64,000 bases of DNA from Mycolicibacterium komossense. Lineage in GTDB: Bacteria > Actinomycetota > Actinomycetes > Mycobacteriales > Mycobacteriaceae. Where the stretch lies: positions 206,476 through 270,475 of the forward strand of contig NZ_JACKTY010000031.1 in assembly GCF_025822605.1 (NCBI RefSeq), written 5' to 3'. The first letter of the stretch is position 1. Each line of letters begins with the position of its first letter. Below are positions 8,883 through 17,919 of the stretch, piece after piece. The notes beneath the pieces are model-generated. The model searched no databases and was not told the DNA's origin. It saw only the letters and a program-made list of their open reading frames with translations. Made by a program: the position numbers and the translations under genes.

Positions 8883-10904
8883 ATGTCCATCGCAGCAGAA
8901 CTCGACGACACGGCGACGGAATTGTCCGGGCGCCGCCCGTTGCCGGACCCGGGCGCCCCGGTACCCAGGCTTGCCGTCCCGACCGTGGCGCTGCTGGTGG
9001 TGGGGTGGGCCGCATTCCTGGGGTCGTCGGTCGGGTATGTCCAGGGCTGGATGCCCGCTTGGGCGACCATCGCGGTGAATGCCGTGGTCACCTTCGTGAT
9101 GTTCACCGTGAGTCACGACGCCATCCATTACGCCATCAGCAGCACACGCTGGGTCAACCGCCTGGTCGGTCGAATGGCCTGGCTGCTGGTGGTGCCGGTC
9201 ATCTCCTTCCCCACCTACGCGTTCGTCCATATCGAGCACCACCGGCACTCCAACGACGACGAGAAAGACCCCGATGCCTGGGCCTCACATTCCCGTTGGT
9301 GGCAGATGCCGCTGCGCTGGCCCTTCCCCGAGGTGTTGTACGGCGGGTTCATCCTGCGCAACCTGCGGAGCCGACCGAAGCCCGAGGTCGCCGAGACGCT
9401 GGGACTGCTGACCCTGTGCTTGGTGGGGCTGACCGTCGCGATCGGCACCGGAAATCTCTTGACGCTGGCGGTGGTGTTCCTGATCCCCCAGCGCATCGGG
9501 CTGATCGTCCTGGTGTGGTGGTTCGACTGGCTGCCGCATCATGGGCTGGCCGACACCCAGCGCAGCAATCGCTACGGCGCGACCCGGGCCCGCGTGGGCA
9601 TGGAGTGGCTGTACACCCCGCTGATGCTCGCGCAGAACTACCACCTGGTGCACCACCTGCACCCGTCGGTGCCGTTCTACCGGTACCGGGAAACCTGGCA
9701 CCGCAACGAAGAGGCCTACCTGGAGCGCGATGCCGCGATCACCACGGTCTTCGGCCAGCACCTCAACCCAGCGGAGTACCGGGAGTGGAAACGGCTCAAC
9801 AGCAAGCTCGGGCGGGTGGTGCCGGTCTATATGCCGCCGCGGTCCAGCGCCCCGCACGCGGTACTGCACCGCATCCCGGTGGCGTCGGTAGACCCGATCA
9901 CCGACGACAGCACCCTGGTCACCTTCGCGGTGCCGGAAGCGCTGCGCGATGAGTTCCGATTCGAACCTGGCCAGCACGTAACCGTTCGCACTGATCTCGG
10001 TGGGGTAGGAGTTCGCCGCAGCTACTCGATATGTGCGCCCGCCACCCGCGCCCAGCTGCGGATAGCGGTCAAACACATTCCCGGGGGCGCTTTCTCGGGT
10101 TTCGTTGCCAACCGACTCCAGGCCGGTGACGTGCTGGAGCTGATGACCCCCACCGGCCGGTTCGGCACTTCGCTGGATCCGCTGGCACGACGGCACTATG
10201 TGGGCCTGGCGGCCGGGAGCGGTATCACACCGGTGCTGTCGATCCTGGAAACGGTGCTGGAGGTGGAGACCGCGAGCCGGTTCACCCTGATCTACGGCAA
10301 CCGCACCAAGGACTCGACGATGTTCAGGCACGACCTCGCCCGGCTGGAATCCCGTTACTCCGACCGGCTGGAGATCAGACACGTGCTGACCGACGAGCCG
10401 CTGCACACTCCTGAGTTTCGCGGCCGCATCGACGGGGCCAAGCTCCAGCGGTGGCTGACCAGCGACCTGCGGCCCGACACCGTCGACGAGTGGTTCCTGT
10501 GCGGCCCGATCGGTATGAGCACCGACGCTCGGGACACGCTGATCGGCCACGGTGTCGCCGTCGAGCGGATCCACCTGGAGCTGTTCACCGGCTACCCCCG
10601 CGGCGCCGTAGCCAATGGCGACTACGAGGCTGCCACGGTTACCTTCACACTGTCCGGACAGCAGGCGACCGTCGATCTGGCACCCGGAGACTCCATTCTG
10701 GAAGGCGCTTTGCAAAGCCGGAGTGACACCCCCTATTCGTGCATGGGTGGCGCCTGCGGCACGTGCCGAGCCAAGCTGGTCGCCGGCACCGTCGAGATGG
10801 ATCAGAACTTTGCGCTCGGGCCCGCCGAACTCGATGCGGGCTATGTCCTGACGTGTCAGGCGCATCCGACAAGCCCGACCGTCTCCGTCGACTACGACGC
10901 GTAA
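8883..10904 (+). CDS. Self-sufficient membrane desaturase/hydroxylase fused to FAD/2Fe-2S reductase
   Basis: The 673-residue fusion has a membrane fatty-acid-desaturase-type diiron domain (residues 1 to about 310) with three histidine boxes: H78-DAI-H82, H116-IEHHRH and H254-LVHHLH. Several hydrophobic spans include those near residues 31-50, 60-76 and 98-112. After a linker comes a ferredoxin-NADP-reductase module with the FAD motif RSYS at 379-382 and the nucleotide motif GSGITP near 445. It ends in a plant-type 2Fe-2S domain with Cys 620, 625, 628 and 658. Oxygenase and electron supply thus sit in one chain; in M. tuberculosis DesA3 and its reductase Rv3230c are separate. Substrate and product (double bond or hydroxyl) are unknown. 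The ATG at 8883 follows GGAG by six bases. Confidence 0.85.
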   Translation: MSIAAELDDTATELSGRRPLPDPGAPVPRLAVPTVALLVVGWAAFLGSSVGYVQGWMPAWATIAVNAVVTFVMFTVSHDAIHYAISSTRWVNRLVGRMAWLLVVPVISFPTYAFVHIEHHRHSNDDEKDPDAWASHSRWWQMPLRWPFPEVLYGGFILRNLRSRPKPEVAETLGLLTLCLVGLTVAIGTGNLLTLAVVFLIPQRIGLIVLVWWFDWLPHHGLADTQRSNRYGATRARVGMEWLYTPLMLAQNYHLVHHLHPSVPFYRYRETWHRNEEAYLERDAAITTVFGQHLNPAEYREWKRLNSKLGRVVPVYMPPRSSAPHAVLHRIPVASVDPITDDSTLVTFAVPEALRDEFRFEPGQHVTVRTDLGGVGVRRSYSICAPATRAQLRIAVKHIPGGAFSGFVANRLQAGDVLELMTPTGRFGTSLDPLARRHYVGLAAGSGITPVLSILETVLEVETASRFTLIYGNRTKDSTMFRHDLARLESRYSDRLEIRHVLTDEPLHTPEFRGRIDGAKLQRWLTSDLRPDTVDEWFLCGPIGMSTDARDTLIGHGVAVERIHLELFTGYPRGAVANGDYEAATVTFTLSGQQATVDLAPGDSILEGALQSRSDTPYSCMGGACGTCRAKLVAGTVEMDQNFALGPAELDAGYVLTCQAHPTSPTVSVDYDA

Positions 10905-10910
10905 CCGGCT

Positions 10911-10923
10911 GCCACCCGGTGGC
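10911..10923 (+). terminator. Hairpin GCCAC-ccg-GTGGC after the desaturase fusion
   Basis: A perfect 5-bp GC-rich stem with a 3-base loop begins seven bases after the stop codon. There is no T-tract, which is common for actinobacterial terminators; the short stem keeps confidence low. Confidence 0.35.
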
Positions 10924-11172
10924 GTCCTAGGAACTGAGCTCGTTGCCGCGCAGCGGTATCTTTGTCGTCTGCACCCGTCCCCTATGTCGTCGACACCGTC
11001 GCGCGGGCAGGTGACGGTGGCTTGAGCACGGACGAGCCGTATCGCCGCAGGCCAGGCACCATCGGCGGATGTCTTGTGACCCGCTGCGCACCGACAGGGA
11101 TGCGCTAGACGTCGGGCCGGCCGTCTACCATTCCTCCGGCACACCTCCCGGCATCGATGGAAAGGACGAGCA

Positions 11173-13206
11173 GTGAGCTACACGGCCGCCGACATCACCG
11201 AGCTCGACGATGTCCAGCACACACGTCTGCGGCCGGCGGTGAACCTTGGTCTGGACGTGCTCAACACCGCGTTGCGCGAGCTGGTGGATAACGCGATCGA
11301 AGAGGTCGCCGATCCCAGCCACGGCGGGTCCACTGTGACGATCACCCTGTATGCCGACGGATCGGTCAGTGTCGCTGACGACGGCCGCGGCTTGCCCGTC
11401 GACTCTGACCCGGTGAACGGGAAGAACGGCATCGTCAAGACACTGGGCACCGCGCGGGCCGGCGGCAAGTTCTCCGCGCATGCCGACGCTGCCAGCACGG
11501 GTGCCGGTTTGAACGGAATCGGCGCCGCCGCAGCGGTGTTCATCTCTGCACGAACCGACGTGACGGTGCGTCGGGCCGGGAAGACCTACCTGCAGAGTTT
11601 CGGCGGCGGCTACCCCGGCGTCTTCGAGGGCAACGACTTCGACCCGACCGCCCCGTTCACCCGCGCCGACGCGCAGAAACTGCGCGGCACAGGCAACCGC
11701 AAGCCCGACGCGCACGGCACCACGGTACGGATTTTGTTCGACCCGGCCGTTGTCCCCGACTCCAGCGTGGACATCAACGAGGTGCTGCTGCGAGCCCATG
11801 CCGCGGCACGGATGTCGCCGGGGGTGCACCTGCTCGTGGTCGACGAGGGCTGGCCCGGCGACGAGGTCCGGCCCGAGCTGATCGAGCCGTTCAGCGGCCC
11901 GTGGGGCACCGACGCGCTCCTGGACCTCATGTGCGCCGCCGCCGGCACCCCGGCGCCGGCGTTGCGGGCTGCCGTGGAGGGCCGCGGTGAATACACCACC
12001 GGCCGCGGCCCGACGCCGTTCCGCTGGTCGCTGACGGCCGGGCCCGCGGAGCCCGCCACGGTGGCCGCCTTCTGCAACACGGTGCGCACCCCGGGCGGCG
12101 GATCTCATCTGAGCGCCGCGGTAAAAGGGCTGTCCGAAGCATTGGCCGACCGTGCTTCCCGGATCCGCGACCTGGGCCTGGCCAAAGGCGAGGACGGCCC
12201 GGAGCCGCAGGATTTCGCCGCAGTCACAGCGCTGGCCGTCGATACCCGTGCGCCGGACGTGTCATGGGACTCCCAAGCCAAGACCGCCGTGTCCTCGCGG
12301 TCGCTGAACGTGGCGATGGCCCCGGACGTGGCGCGCAGCGTCACCGTCTGGGCGGCCAACCCCGGCAACGGCGACGCAGTGACGCGGTGGACCCAGCTGG
12401 CGCTGGAGGCGGCCAGGGCGCGGCGCAGCGCCGAGGGCGCCAAGGCCAGGTCGCGGGCGGCGTCGAAAGCCAAGGGCCTCGGCACCAATCTGTCGCTGCC
12501 GCCGAAGCTGCTACCCAGCCGAGAGACCGGGCGCGGCTCAGGTGCCGAGCTGTTCCTGTGTGAGGGCGACTCGGCATTGGGCACCATCAAAGCGGCGCGC
12601 GACGCCACGTTCCAGGCGGCCTTCCCGTTGAAAGGCAAGCCGCCCAACGTCTATGGATTCACCGTGAGTAAGGCGCGGATCAAAGACGAATTCGATTCGA
12701 TCGAACGGATACTCGGCTGCGGCGTCCGGGACAACTGCGATCCGGAATCCTGTCGCTACGACCGGATCTTGTTCGCCTCCGACGCAGACCCCGACGGCGG
12801 CAACATCAACTCCAGCCTGATCTCGATGTTCCTGGACTTCTACCGACCGCTCGTCAAGGCCGGGATGGTCTACGTGACGTTGCCGCCGCTGTTCGTAGTC
12901 AAAGACGGGCAAGAGCGGATCTACTGCCAGGACGAGTCCGAGCGCGATGCCGCCGTGGCCCAGTTGAAGGCCACCTCCAAACGCAAAGTGGAAGTGCAGC
13001 GGAACAAGGGTCTCGGTGAGATGGATGCCGACGACTTCTGGAACACCGTGCTGGATCCTCAGCGGCGCACCGTGATTCGGGTGCACCTCGACGACGGGGA
13101 TCCGAAACTGCACCACACCCTGTTCGGCGGGCCGCCAGAGGGCCGGCGTACGTGGATGGCCGATGTCGCCTCCCGCGTCGACACCCTTGCTCTTGACCTC
13201 AGCTAG
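11173..13206 (+). CDS. Second type II topoisomerase, GyrB/ParE-like ATPase subunit (TopoM-type)
   Basis: The 677-residue protein has a GHKL ATPase domain (ELVDNAIEE supplies the Mg-binding Asn, DDGRGLP, and a TGAGLNGIGAAA lid) and a transducer. Its TOPRIM domain has EGDSA and SDADPDGGNI acidic motifs, and the conserved GyrB tail KGLGEMDADDFWNTVL is present. It is clearly divergent from housekeeping GyrB and paired with a gyrA-like gene eight bases downstream. Such an operon, separate from gyrBA, was described in M. smegmatis as an atypical ATP-dependent type II topoisomerase with relaxation, decatenation and positive supercoiling activity; I infer the same family. The GTG start at 11173 has AAAGGA upstream. 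Confidence 0.88.
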   Translation: MSYTAADITELDDVQHTRLRPAVNLGLDVLNTALRELVDNAIEEVADPSHGGSTVTITLYADGSVSVADDGRGLPVDSDPVNGKNGIVKTLGTARAGGKFSAHADAASTGAGLNGIGAAAAVFISARTDVTVRRAGKTYLQSFGGGYPGVFEGNDFDPTAPFTRADAQKLRGTGNRKPDAHGTTVRILFDPAVVPDSSVDINEVLLRAHAAARMSPGVHLLVVDEGWPGDEVRPELIEPFSGPWGTDALLDLMCAAAGTPAPALRAAVEGRGEYTTGRGPTPFRWSLTAGPAEPATVAAFCNTVRTPGGGSHLSAAVKGLSEALADRASRIRDLGLAKGEDGPEPQDFAAVTALAVDTRAPDVSWDSQAKTAVSSRSLNVAMAPDVARSVTVWAANPGNGDAVTRWTQLALEAARARRSAEGAKARSRAASKAKGLGTNLSLPPKLLPSRETGRGSGAELFLCEGDSALGTIKAARDATFQAAFPLKGKPPNVYGFTVSKARIKDEFDSIERILGCGVRDNCDPESCRYDRILFASDADPDGGNINSSLISMFLDFYRPLVKAGMVYVTLPPLFVVKDGQERIYCQDESERDAAVAQLKATSKRKVEVQRNKGLGEMDADDFWNTVLDPQRRTVIRVHLDDGDPKLHHTLFGGPPEGRRTWMADVASRVDTLALDLS

Positions 13207-13214
13207 GAGAACCC

Positions 13215-15353
13215 GTGACCGCCACCCTGGACGTTCCTGAGCAGAATCCGGATCTGGTGCTCAAGCAGAGCGCCGATGACTACTGGAACCACTATCAGCT
13301 GACCTTCGCGCTCTACAGCGTCAGCGACCGCGCCATCCCGTCGGCCTTCGACGGACTCAAGCCGGGCCAACGCCGCCTGCTGTACCAGATGTATGACTCC
13401 AGGCTGCTACCCGGCAACAAGCCGCAGAAGTCCTCGAAGGTCTGCTCGGCCGTCACCGGCAACTTGCACCCGCATGGCGGGGCATCGATGTACGGGGCCG
13501 CGGCGCTGATGGCGGCCGAGTTCCAGCGTGTGAAAGTCATTGACGGACAAGGGGCATTCCCTCGCATTCAGGGAGACATCCCCGCCGCCGACCGCTACAC
13601 CGAGATGCGGTTGTCGGCACCCGGTGCGGCGTTGACCGCCGAACTCGCCGACCACGCCGTGCCGATGGTCCCGACCTTCGACGGCGAGTGGACTGAGCCG
13701 ACAGTGCTGCCCGCCCAGTGGCCGGTGCTGCTCTGCAACGGCGCCGTCGGCATCGCCGAAGGCTGGGCCACCAAGGTGCCGGCACACAATCCACGCGAGA
13801 TCATGGCCGCCTGCCGGGCGCTGTTGAAAACCCCGAACATGACCGACGACAGGTTGGTCAAACTCATTCCCGGCCCCGACTGGGGCTGCGGAGCCACCGT
13901 GGTCGGAGAGACAGGGCTGCGGGAATACATCACCACTGGTCGCGGGCAGTTCACGGTGCGCGGCACAGTGTCTGTCGAGGGCAAGAATGTCATCGTCACC
14001 GAGCTACCGCCCGGTGTCGCGAGTAATACCGTCCAAGAGAGGATTCGAGCACTCGTCGAGTCCGGCGAAATGTCCGGCGTGGCGGACATGTCCGATCTGA
14101 CCGACCGGCGCAACGGGTTGCGGATCGTGGTCACCGCCAAACGCGGGCACAGTGCCGAGCAGATCCGCGAACAGCTGCTCGCCCTGACACCGCTGGAGTC
14201 CACCTTTGCCGCCAGCCTCGTCGCCCTCGACGAGGATCGGGTGCCACGCTGGTGGTCGGTGCGGGAACTGATCGGTGCGTTCCTGCACCTTCGCGATTCG
14301 GTGGTACTGCGGCGCAGCGAGTACCGGTTGGACAAGGTCACCGACCGGCGTCACCTGGTGTCCGGTCTGATGCAGATCCACCTCGACATTGATGCTGCCG
14401 TCGCGGTCATCCGAAGCTCCGATACCGTCGACGAGGCACGCACTGGGCTGCAGGAGCGGTTTGCGATCGACGCCGTTCAGGCCGATTACGTTCTGGCGTT
14501 GCAACTTCGGCGTCTTACCAAACTCGACGTGATCGAGCTGCAGGCCGAAGCGGAGAAGCTGGACGCCGAGTTCGCCGAGCTGACCGAGTTGGTGAGCAAC
14601 CCCGATGCGCGTCGGGTGGTGATCGACAAGGAGCTGGTCGAGACTGCAAAACTGTTCAAGGGACCCGAGTTCGACCGCCGGACCGTGCTGGACTTCGACG
14701 CCACCCCCGTGTCGGCGAGCGCCGACGAAGACGGCGCCCGCGAACGAAAAGTCAACGCCTCGTGGCGACTTGACGACCGCGGTGTGTTCTCCGACAGCCA
14801 CGGTGAGTTGCTCACCTCGGGACTGGGTTGGGCGGTGTGGGCCGATGGACGCGTCAAGTTCACCACCGGCGGCGGTTTGCCGTACAAGATCCGCGACATC
14901 CCGGTCGCGCCGGATATCACCGGGCTGGTGCGGTCAGGAGTGCTCCCGCCCGGCTCCCATTTGGCGCTGGTGACCCGACGCGGGAAGGTGCTGCGCATCG
15001 ACCCCGCCGCGGTGAACCCGCAAGGCGCGGCCGGCAACGGTGTGGCCGGCGTCAAACTGGCCGCCGACGGCGACGCTGTGATTGCCGCCTTACCGCTGAC
15101 GTGCGAGAACGGTGAATCCATTCTGTCAATCTCCGAAAAGGCTTGGAAGGTCACCGAAGTCGCCGATATCCCGGTGAAAGGCCGTGGCGGCGCCGGCGTC
15201 GGGTTCCACCCGTTCGTCAACGGTGAGGATGCCCTGCTTTCGGTGTCGAGCTCTGCGAATGGGTTCGCCCGCGGTGGGAAGCCGGTACGGGCCGAGAAGC
15301 GCGCGAAGGCCTCGATCAAGGGATCCGGCAGTGATGTGGCGCCTGCCGGCTAG
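13215..15353 (+). CDS. Second type II topoisomerase, GyrA/ParC-like DNA-cleaving subunit (TopoM-type)
   Basis: The 712-residue subunit carries a breakage-reunion domain with AADRYTEMRLS (catalytic Tyr about 128) and the quinolone-determining stretch HPHGGASMYG at 85-94, followed by coiled-coil and exit-gate segments. The C-terminal part is about 220 residues, shorter than in GyrA. It lacks a QRRGGKG GyrA box (only GRGGAG is seen), so it should not introduce negative supercoils. Compared with M. tuberculosis GyrA, Asp89 and Asp94 are both Gly. The GTG start at 13215 is preceded by AGGAGA that overlaps the upstream stop, so the subunits are translationally linked. Confidence 0.88.
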   Translation: MTATLDVPEQNPDLVLKQSADDYWNHYQLTFALYSVSDRAIPSAFDGLKPGQRRLLYQMYDSRLLPGNKPQKSSKVCSAVTGNLHPHGGASMYGAAALMAAEFQRVKVIDGQGAFPRIQGDIPAADRYTEMRLSAPGAALTAELADHAVPMVPTFDGEWTEPTVLPAQWPVLLCNGAVGIAEGWATKVPAHNPREIMAACRALLKTPNMTDDRLVKLIPGPDWGCGATVVGETGLREYITTGRGQFTVRGTVSVEGKNVIVTELPPGVASNTVQERIRALVESGEMSGVADMSDLTDRRNGLRIVVTAKRGHSAEQIREQLLALTPLESTFAASLVALDEDRVPRWWSVRELIGAFLHLRDSVVLRRSEYRLDKVTDRRHLVSGLMQIHLDIDAAVAVIRSSDTVDEARTGLQERFAIDAVQADYVLALQLRRLTKLDVIELQAEAEKLDAEFAELTELVSNPDARRVVIDKELVETAKLFKGPEFDRRTVLDFDATPVSASADEDGARERKVNASWRLDDRGVFSDSHGELLTSGLGWAVWADGRVKFTTGGGLPYKIRDIPVAPDITGLVRSGVLPPGSHLALVTRRGKVLRIDPAAVNPQGAAGNGVAGVKLAADGDAVIAALPLTCENGESILSISEKAWKVTEVADIPVKGRGGAGVGFHPFVNGEDALLSVSSSANGFARGGKPVRAEKRAKASIKGSGSDVAPAG

Positions 15354-15357
15354 TGCA

Positions 15358-15376
15358 GCGACCTTCATGGGGTCGC
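15358..15376 (+). terminator. Hairpin GCGACC-ttcatgg-GGTCGC after the topoisomerase operon
   Basis: A perfect 6-bp stem with a 7-base loop starts five bases after the gyrA-like stop, between convergent genes. It could serve both strands; there is no T-tract. Confidence 0.35.
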
Positions 15377-15421
15377 GCTTGCCGAAGCGGCCGCGCTGGG
15401 AATGCCGAGTCCCGCCGGAGG

Positions 15422-16129
15422 TCAGGGTTGGCCGTCCGTGCGGACCTTTGCCCGTGACGTAGATATGTGAAAGCCTGCCCCGTCCTCCCCGTCGAACGCC
15501 TCGATGGCGGCATCGACGTTCAGGTCGGCGTCGAGTGCGTGCGCGCCCTTGAGCGCTGACGTCACGATGGTCACGAAGCACTCGACCATGGTCGCCTTGT
15601 CGAACTGCTCGCGGTTGTTCAACCAGTACATGGACGCTTCGTCGATCGCCGCGACCGCAGCACGTCCCATCATCACCCATGCCGGGTTCGCCGCATCGAT
15701 TCCCAGGACGGCCGCTGCCCTGTCCAGGGCGCGCGACCGCGCCGACTGAAAGACCTCCCAGGCTTCAGGATCGTCTCTGCTGCCGGTCAGTACACGTCGC
15801 AAGGCCAAACCGCGGTGATCTGCCAAGTACTGCAAGTGGGCGGCGAAGGCATGGCGCATCTGCTGGGCAGGCGCCAGCGCAGGGTCGATCACGAATGCGG
15901 CGTCCATCTGCGTTGCAGCTTCACGCATCGCGGCGAGGTAGATGCCCCGCTTATTGCCGAAGTAGTGGAACAACAGGCCATGGGCAACCCCGGCGCCCTT
16001 GGCGATGTCGGTGACCGCCACGTCGTCGTAGTGGCGGTCGGAGAACAAGTCAATGGCGGTGTCGACGAGCCGCTGACGCGTCTGCGCCGCCTGCGCGGCA
16101 CGCGTGGTGCCCGTTCGCCGATTCGACAT
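15422..16129 (-). CDS. TetR family transcriptional regulator of the ring-degradation cluster
   Basis: The 235-residue protein has the N-terminal TetR helix-turn-helix (VAVTDIAKGAGVAHGLLFHYF) and a helical effector domain. The ATG at 16129 is preceded by GAAAGGG. It is divergent from the VOC-dioxygenase operon, and the 253-bp gap contains a perfect 17-bp palindrome over that operon's -35 element. Repression relieved by a pathway substrate or CoA ester is the simplest model. Confidence 0.87.
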   Translation of the reverse strand: MSNRRTGTTRAAQAAQTRQRLVDTAIDLFSDRHYDDVAVTDIAKGAGVAHGLLFHYFGNKRGIYLAAMREAATQMDAAFVIDPALAPAQQMRHAFAAHLQYLADHRGLALRRVLTGSRDDPEAWEVFQSARSRALDRAAAVLGIDAANPAWVMMGRAAVAAIDEASMYWLNNREQFDKATMVECFVTIVTSALKGAHALDADLNVDAAIEAFDGEDGAGFHISTSRAKVRTDGQP

Positions 16130-16279
16130 CGCGCCCTTTCGGATGATCGCGCGGCCGCCAGTCCGCCTGGGCCTAGAGTGTCCGACCTTATCTGATCTGC
16201 GCTCATTGATCCTGAATCACACACTGCGCCCTGACGGACAGATCCCCTCATACCGCCGAGGCGATTCTGACTGATATTC

Positions 16280-16308
16280 ATTGACTTTAAGTCAATAAAA
16301 GTTATAGC
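16280..16308 (+). promoter_or_regulatory. Promoter (TTGACT-16-TATAGC) overlapped by perfect palindrome ATTGACTT-t-AAGTCAAT
   Basis: The palindrome at 16280-16296 has 8-bp perfect arms around one base. Its left arm contains the -35 hexamer TTGACT (16281-16286); TATAGC at 16303-16308 follows a 16-base spacer. The site sits between the divergent TetR gene and the VOC gene starting at 16383, leaving a leader of roughly 65-70 bases. This is a textbook arrangement for TetR repression by promoter occlusion. Confidence 0.7.
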
Positions 16309-16382
16309 GTGGCCCAGGTCACGCATAACCGACATCACGCGGCCCGCGGGGGGTGCCGCGTCGCGACTCGACAAGGAGTGTC

Positions 16383-16946
16383 ATGGCCGCCACCAAGAGA
16401 CTGGCTCACGTCGTCCTACAGACAACCGACTTGACCCGCCTCAAGGACTGGTATCTCCAGGTCCTGGATGCACGTGTCGTATATGAGAACGGGGGCAGCG
16501 CTTTTCTGACCTTCGACGACGAGCATCACCGCCTGGCCATCCTGCAGATCCCCGGCCTGACTGAGCGGACCCCGATCACCGTCGGAATGGCGCACTCGGC
16601 CTACACCTTCGACACGCTGGCCGATCTGATGGGCAAGTACCGCGACTTGAGGGACGTGGGGATCACACCGCGCGTACCGGTGCAGCACGGCGTGACGACC
16701 TCCCTGTATTACCGCGATCCCGACGGCAACATGGTCGAGCTGCAGATCGACAACTTCGACACGCCGGAGGAGGCCACCGCCTACATGGAGGGCCAGGAGT
16801 ACAACCTCGACTTCATCGGGCCGAGCTTCGATCCAGACCAGATGGACGAGGCACTGGCCGAGGGCACACCACCGGAACACCTCATCACCCGCGACTGGGC
16901 GAAGACCACACCGCAGCTCAACGTCGTCGAGCTGATCCTGACGTAG
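16383..16946 (+). CDS. VOC family extradiol-dioxygenase-like protein
   Basis: This 187-residue single-unit VOC protein is related to biphenyl-2,3-diol 1,2-dioxygenases. His9 (LAHVV), His71 (AHSAY) and Glu119 (MVELQ) are placed like the 2-His-1-carboxylate iron ligands of extradiol enzymes, which cleave catechols beside the two hydroxyls. The family also holds non-dioxygenase members, so ring cleavage is inferred from the neighbours: an FAH-family hydrolase, an HsaA-like hydroxylase and BphD-like alpha/beta hydrolases. AAGGAG is six bases before the ATG at 16383. It is the first gene of an operon with a strong TetR operator. Confidence 0.75.
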   Translation: MAATKRLAHVVLQTTDLTRLKDWYLQVLDARVVYENGGSAFLTFDDEHHRLAILQIPGLTERTPITVGMAHSAYTFDTLADLMGKYRDLRDVGITPRVPVQHGVTTSLYYRDPDGNMVELQIDNFDTPEEATAYMEGQEYNLDFIGPSFDPDQMDEALAEGTPPEHLITRDWAKTTPQLNVVELILT

Positions 16947-16993
16947 CCCTCACCACCGCCCCTGGCCTTCCATCGACTGCAAGGACCTCCTTC

Positions 16994-17866
16994 ATGCGCA
17001 TCGCCAACCTCAACGGACGTCTGCATATTCTGACCGCCGACGGTGGTATCGACGTCGAATCTGCCAGCAAAGGAGTGTTTTCCGCCGATCCGCAGGCGAT
17101 CTACGCTCGTTGGAGAGAATTCCGAGACTGGGCGACCGGCGCTGAACTCACGGCCACCGTTGCCGTAGACCTCAATGCCCTGGGCCCACCCGCCCCGCGG
17201 CCACCGCAGGTACTGGCTGTGGGGCTGAACTACCGCGAGCACGCCATCGAAGCTGGCCTAGACATACCCGACGAGCCGGTCGTGTTCACCAAGTTCCCCA
17301 GCTGTCTGACCGGCCCCGCGTCGGACGTCGCGGTCGAACCCGGATCCTGGACCGATTGGGAGGTCGAACTGGTGGCTGTGATCAGTCAACGCGCCGAACA
17401 CGTCCCCGCCGAGGATGCCTGGAACTACGTGGCCGGACTGACCGTCGGCCAAGACATCTCAGACCGACTCCTGCAATTCCGCGGGCCACAACCCCAGCAA
17501 TTCGACCTGGGCAAGTCCCGTCCGGGCTTCGGGCCGACCGGACCATGGATCGTCACCCCCGACGAACTGTCCGACCCCGACGACCTCACCATCACCTGCA
17601 CTCTCGACGACGAGCAGATGCAGAAGGCCAGCACCAAGGACATGATCTTTTCGATACCCCAGATCGTCGCGCGCCTCTCGACGATCCTGCCACTGCTGCC
17701 CGGTGACGTGATCTTCACCGGCACGCCCGCGGGCATCGGCGCCACCATGAACCCCCCGCGCTGGCTGACGCCGGGACAAACACTGACCAGCCACGTCGAG
17801 GGCATCGGCGAGATGCACAATCACATCGTGTCGACCTCAGCACACTCTCCAGCACGCTCTCCCTGA
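16994..17866 (+). CDS. Fumarylacetoacetate hydrolase family protein
   Basis: The 290-residue product has the FAH fold: LAVGLNYREHAIEAG near residue 75, VFTKFPSCLTGP, the WEVELVAVI segment giving metal-binding Glu residues, an Asp in VGQDISDRLLQF, and the C-terminal PGDVIFTGTPAGIG motif. Family members hydrolyse, decarboxylate or hydrate beta-dicarbonyl products of aromatic ring cleavage with Mg or Mn. Its place 47 bp after the dioxygenase-like gene supports a lower-pathway step. The start ATG follows AAGGAC. Confidence 0.82.
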   Translation: MRIANLNGRLHILTADGGIDVESASKGVFSADPQAIYARWREFRDWATGAELTATVAVDLNALGPPAPRPPQVLAVGLNYREHAIEAGLDIPDEPVVFTKFPSCLTGPASDVAVEPGSWTDWEVELVAVISQRAEHVPAEDAWNYVAGLTVGQDISDRLLQFRGPQPQQFDLGKSRPGFGPTGPWIVTPDELSDPDDLTITCTLDDEQMQKASTKDMIFSIPQIVARLSTILPLLPGDVIFTGTPAGIGATMNPPRWLTPGQTLTSHVEGIGEMHNHIVSTSAHSPARSP

Positions 17867-17919
17867 GAAGTGCAGCTCTGCAACGCATTTCCCTGCCCGC
17901 CGGACCCAAAGGAACCGTC

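Noticed and set aside
9285..11144. 619-codon minus-strand frame opposite the desaturase-reductase fusion
   Set aside because: The plus strand carries all expected catalytic motifs. The minus frame is rich in Arg, Gly and Gln with no recognisable fold and is a shadow.
11173..15353. Assignment as the housekeeping gyrBA
   Set aside because: The ATPase lid, TOPRIM flanks and C-terminal domain diverge from GyrB/GyrA, and the GyrA box is absent. The pair fits the second TopoM-type operon instead.
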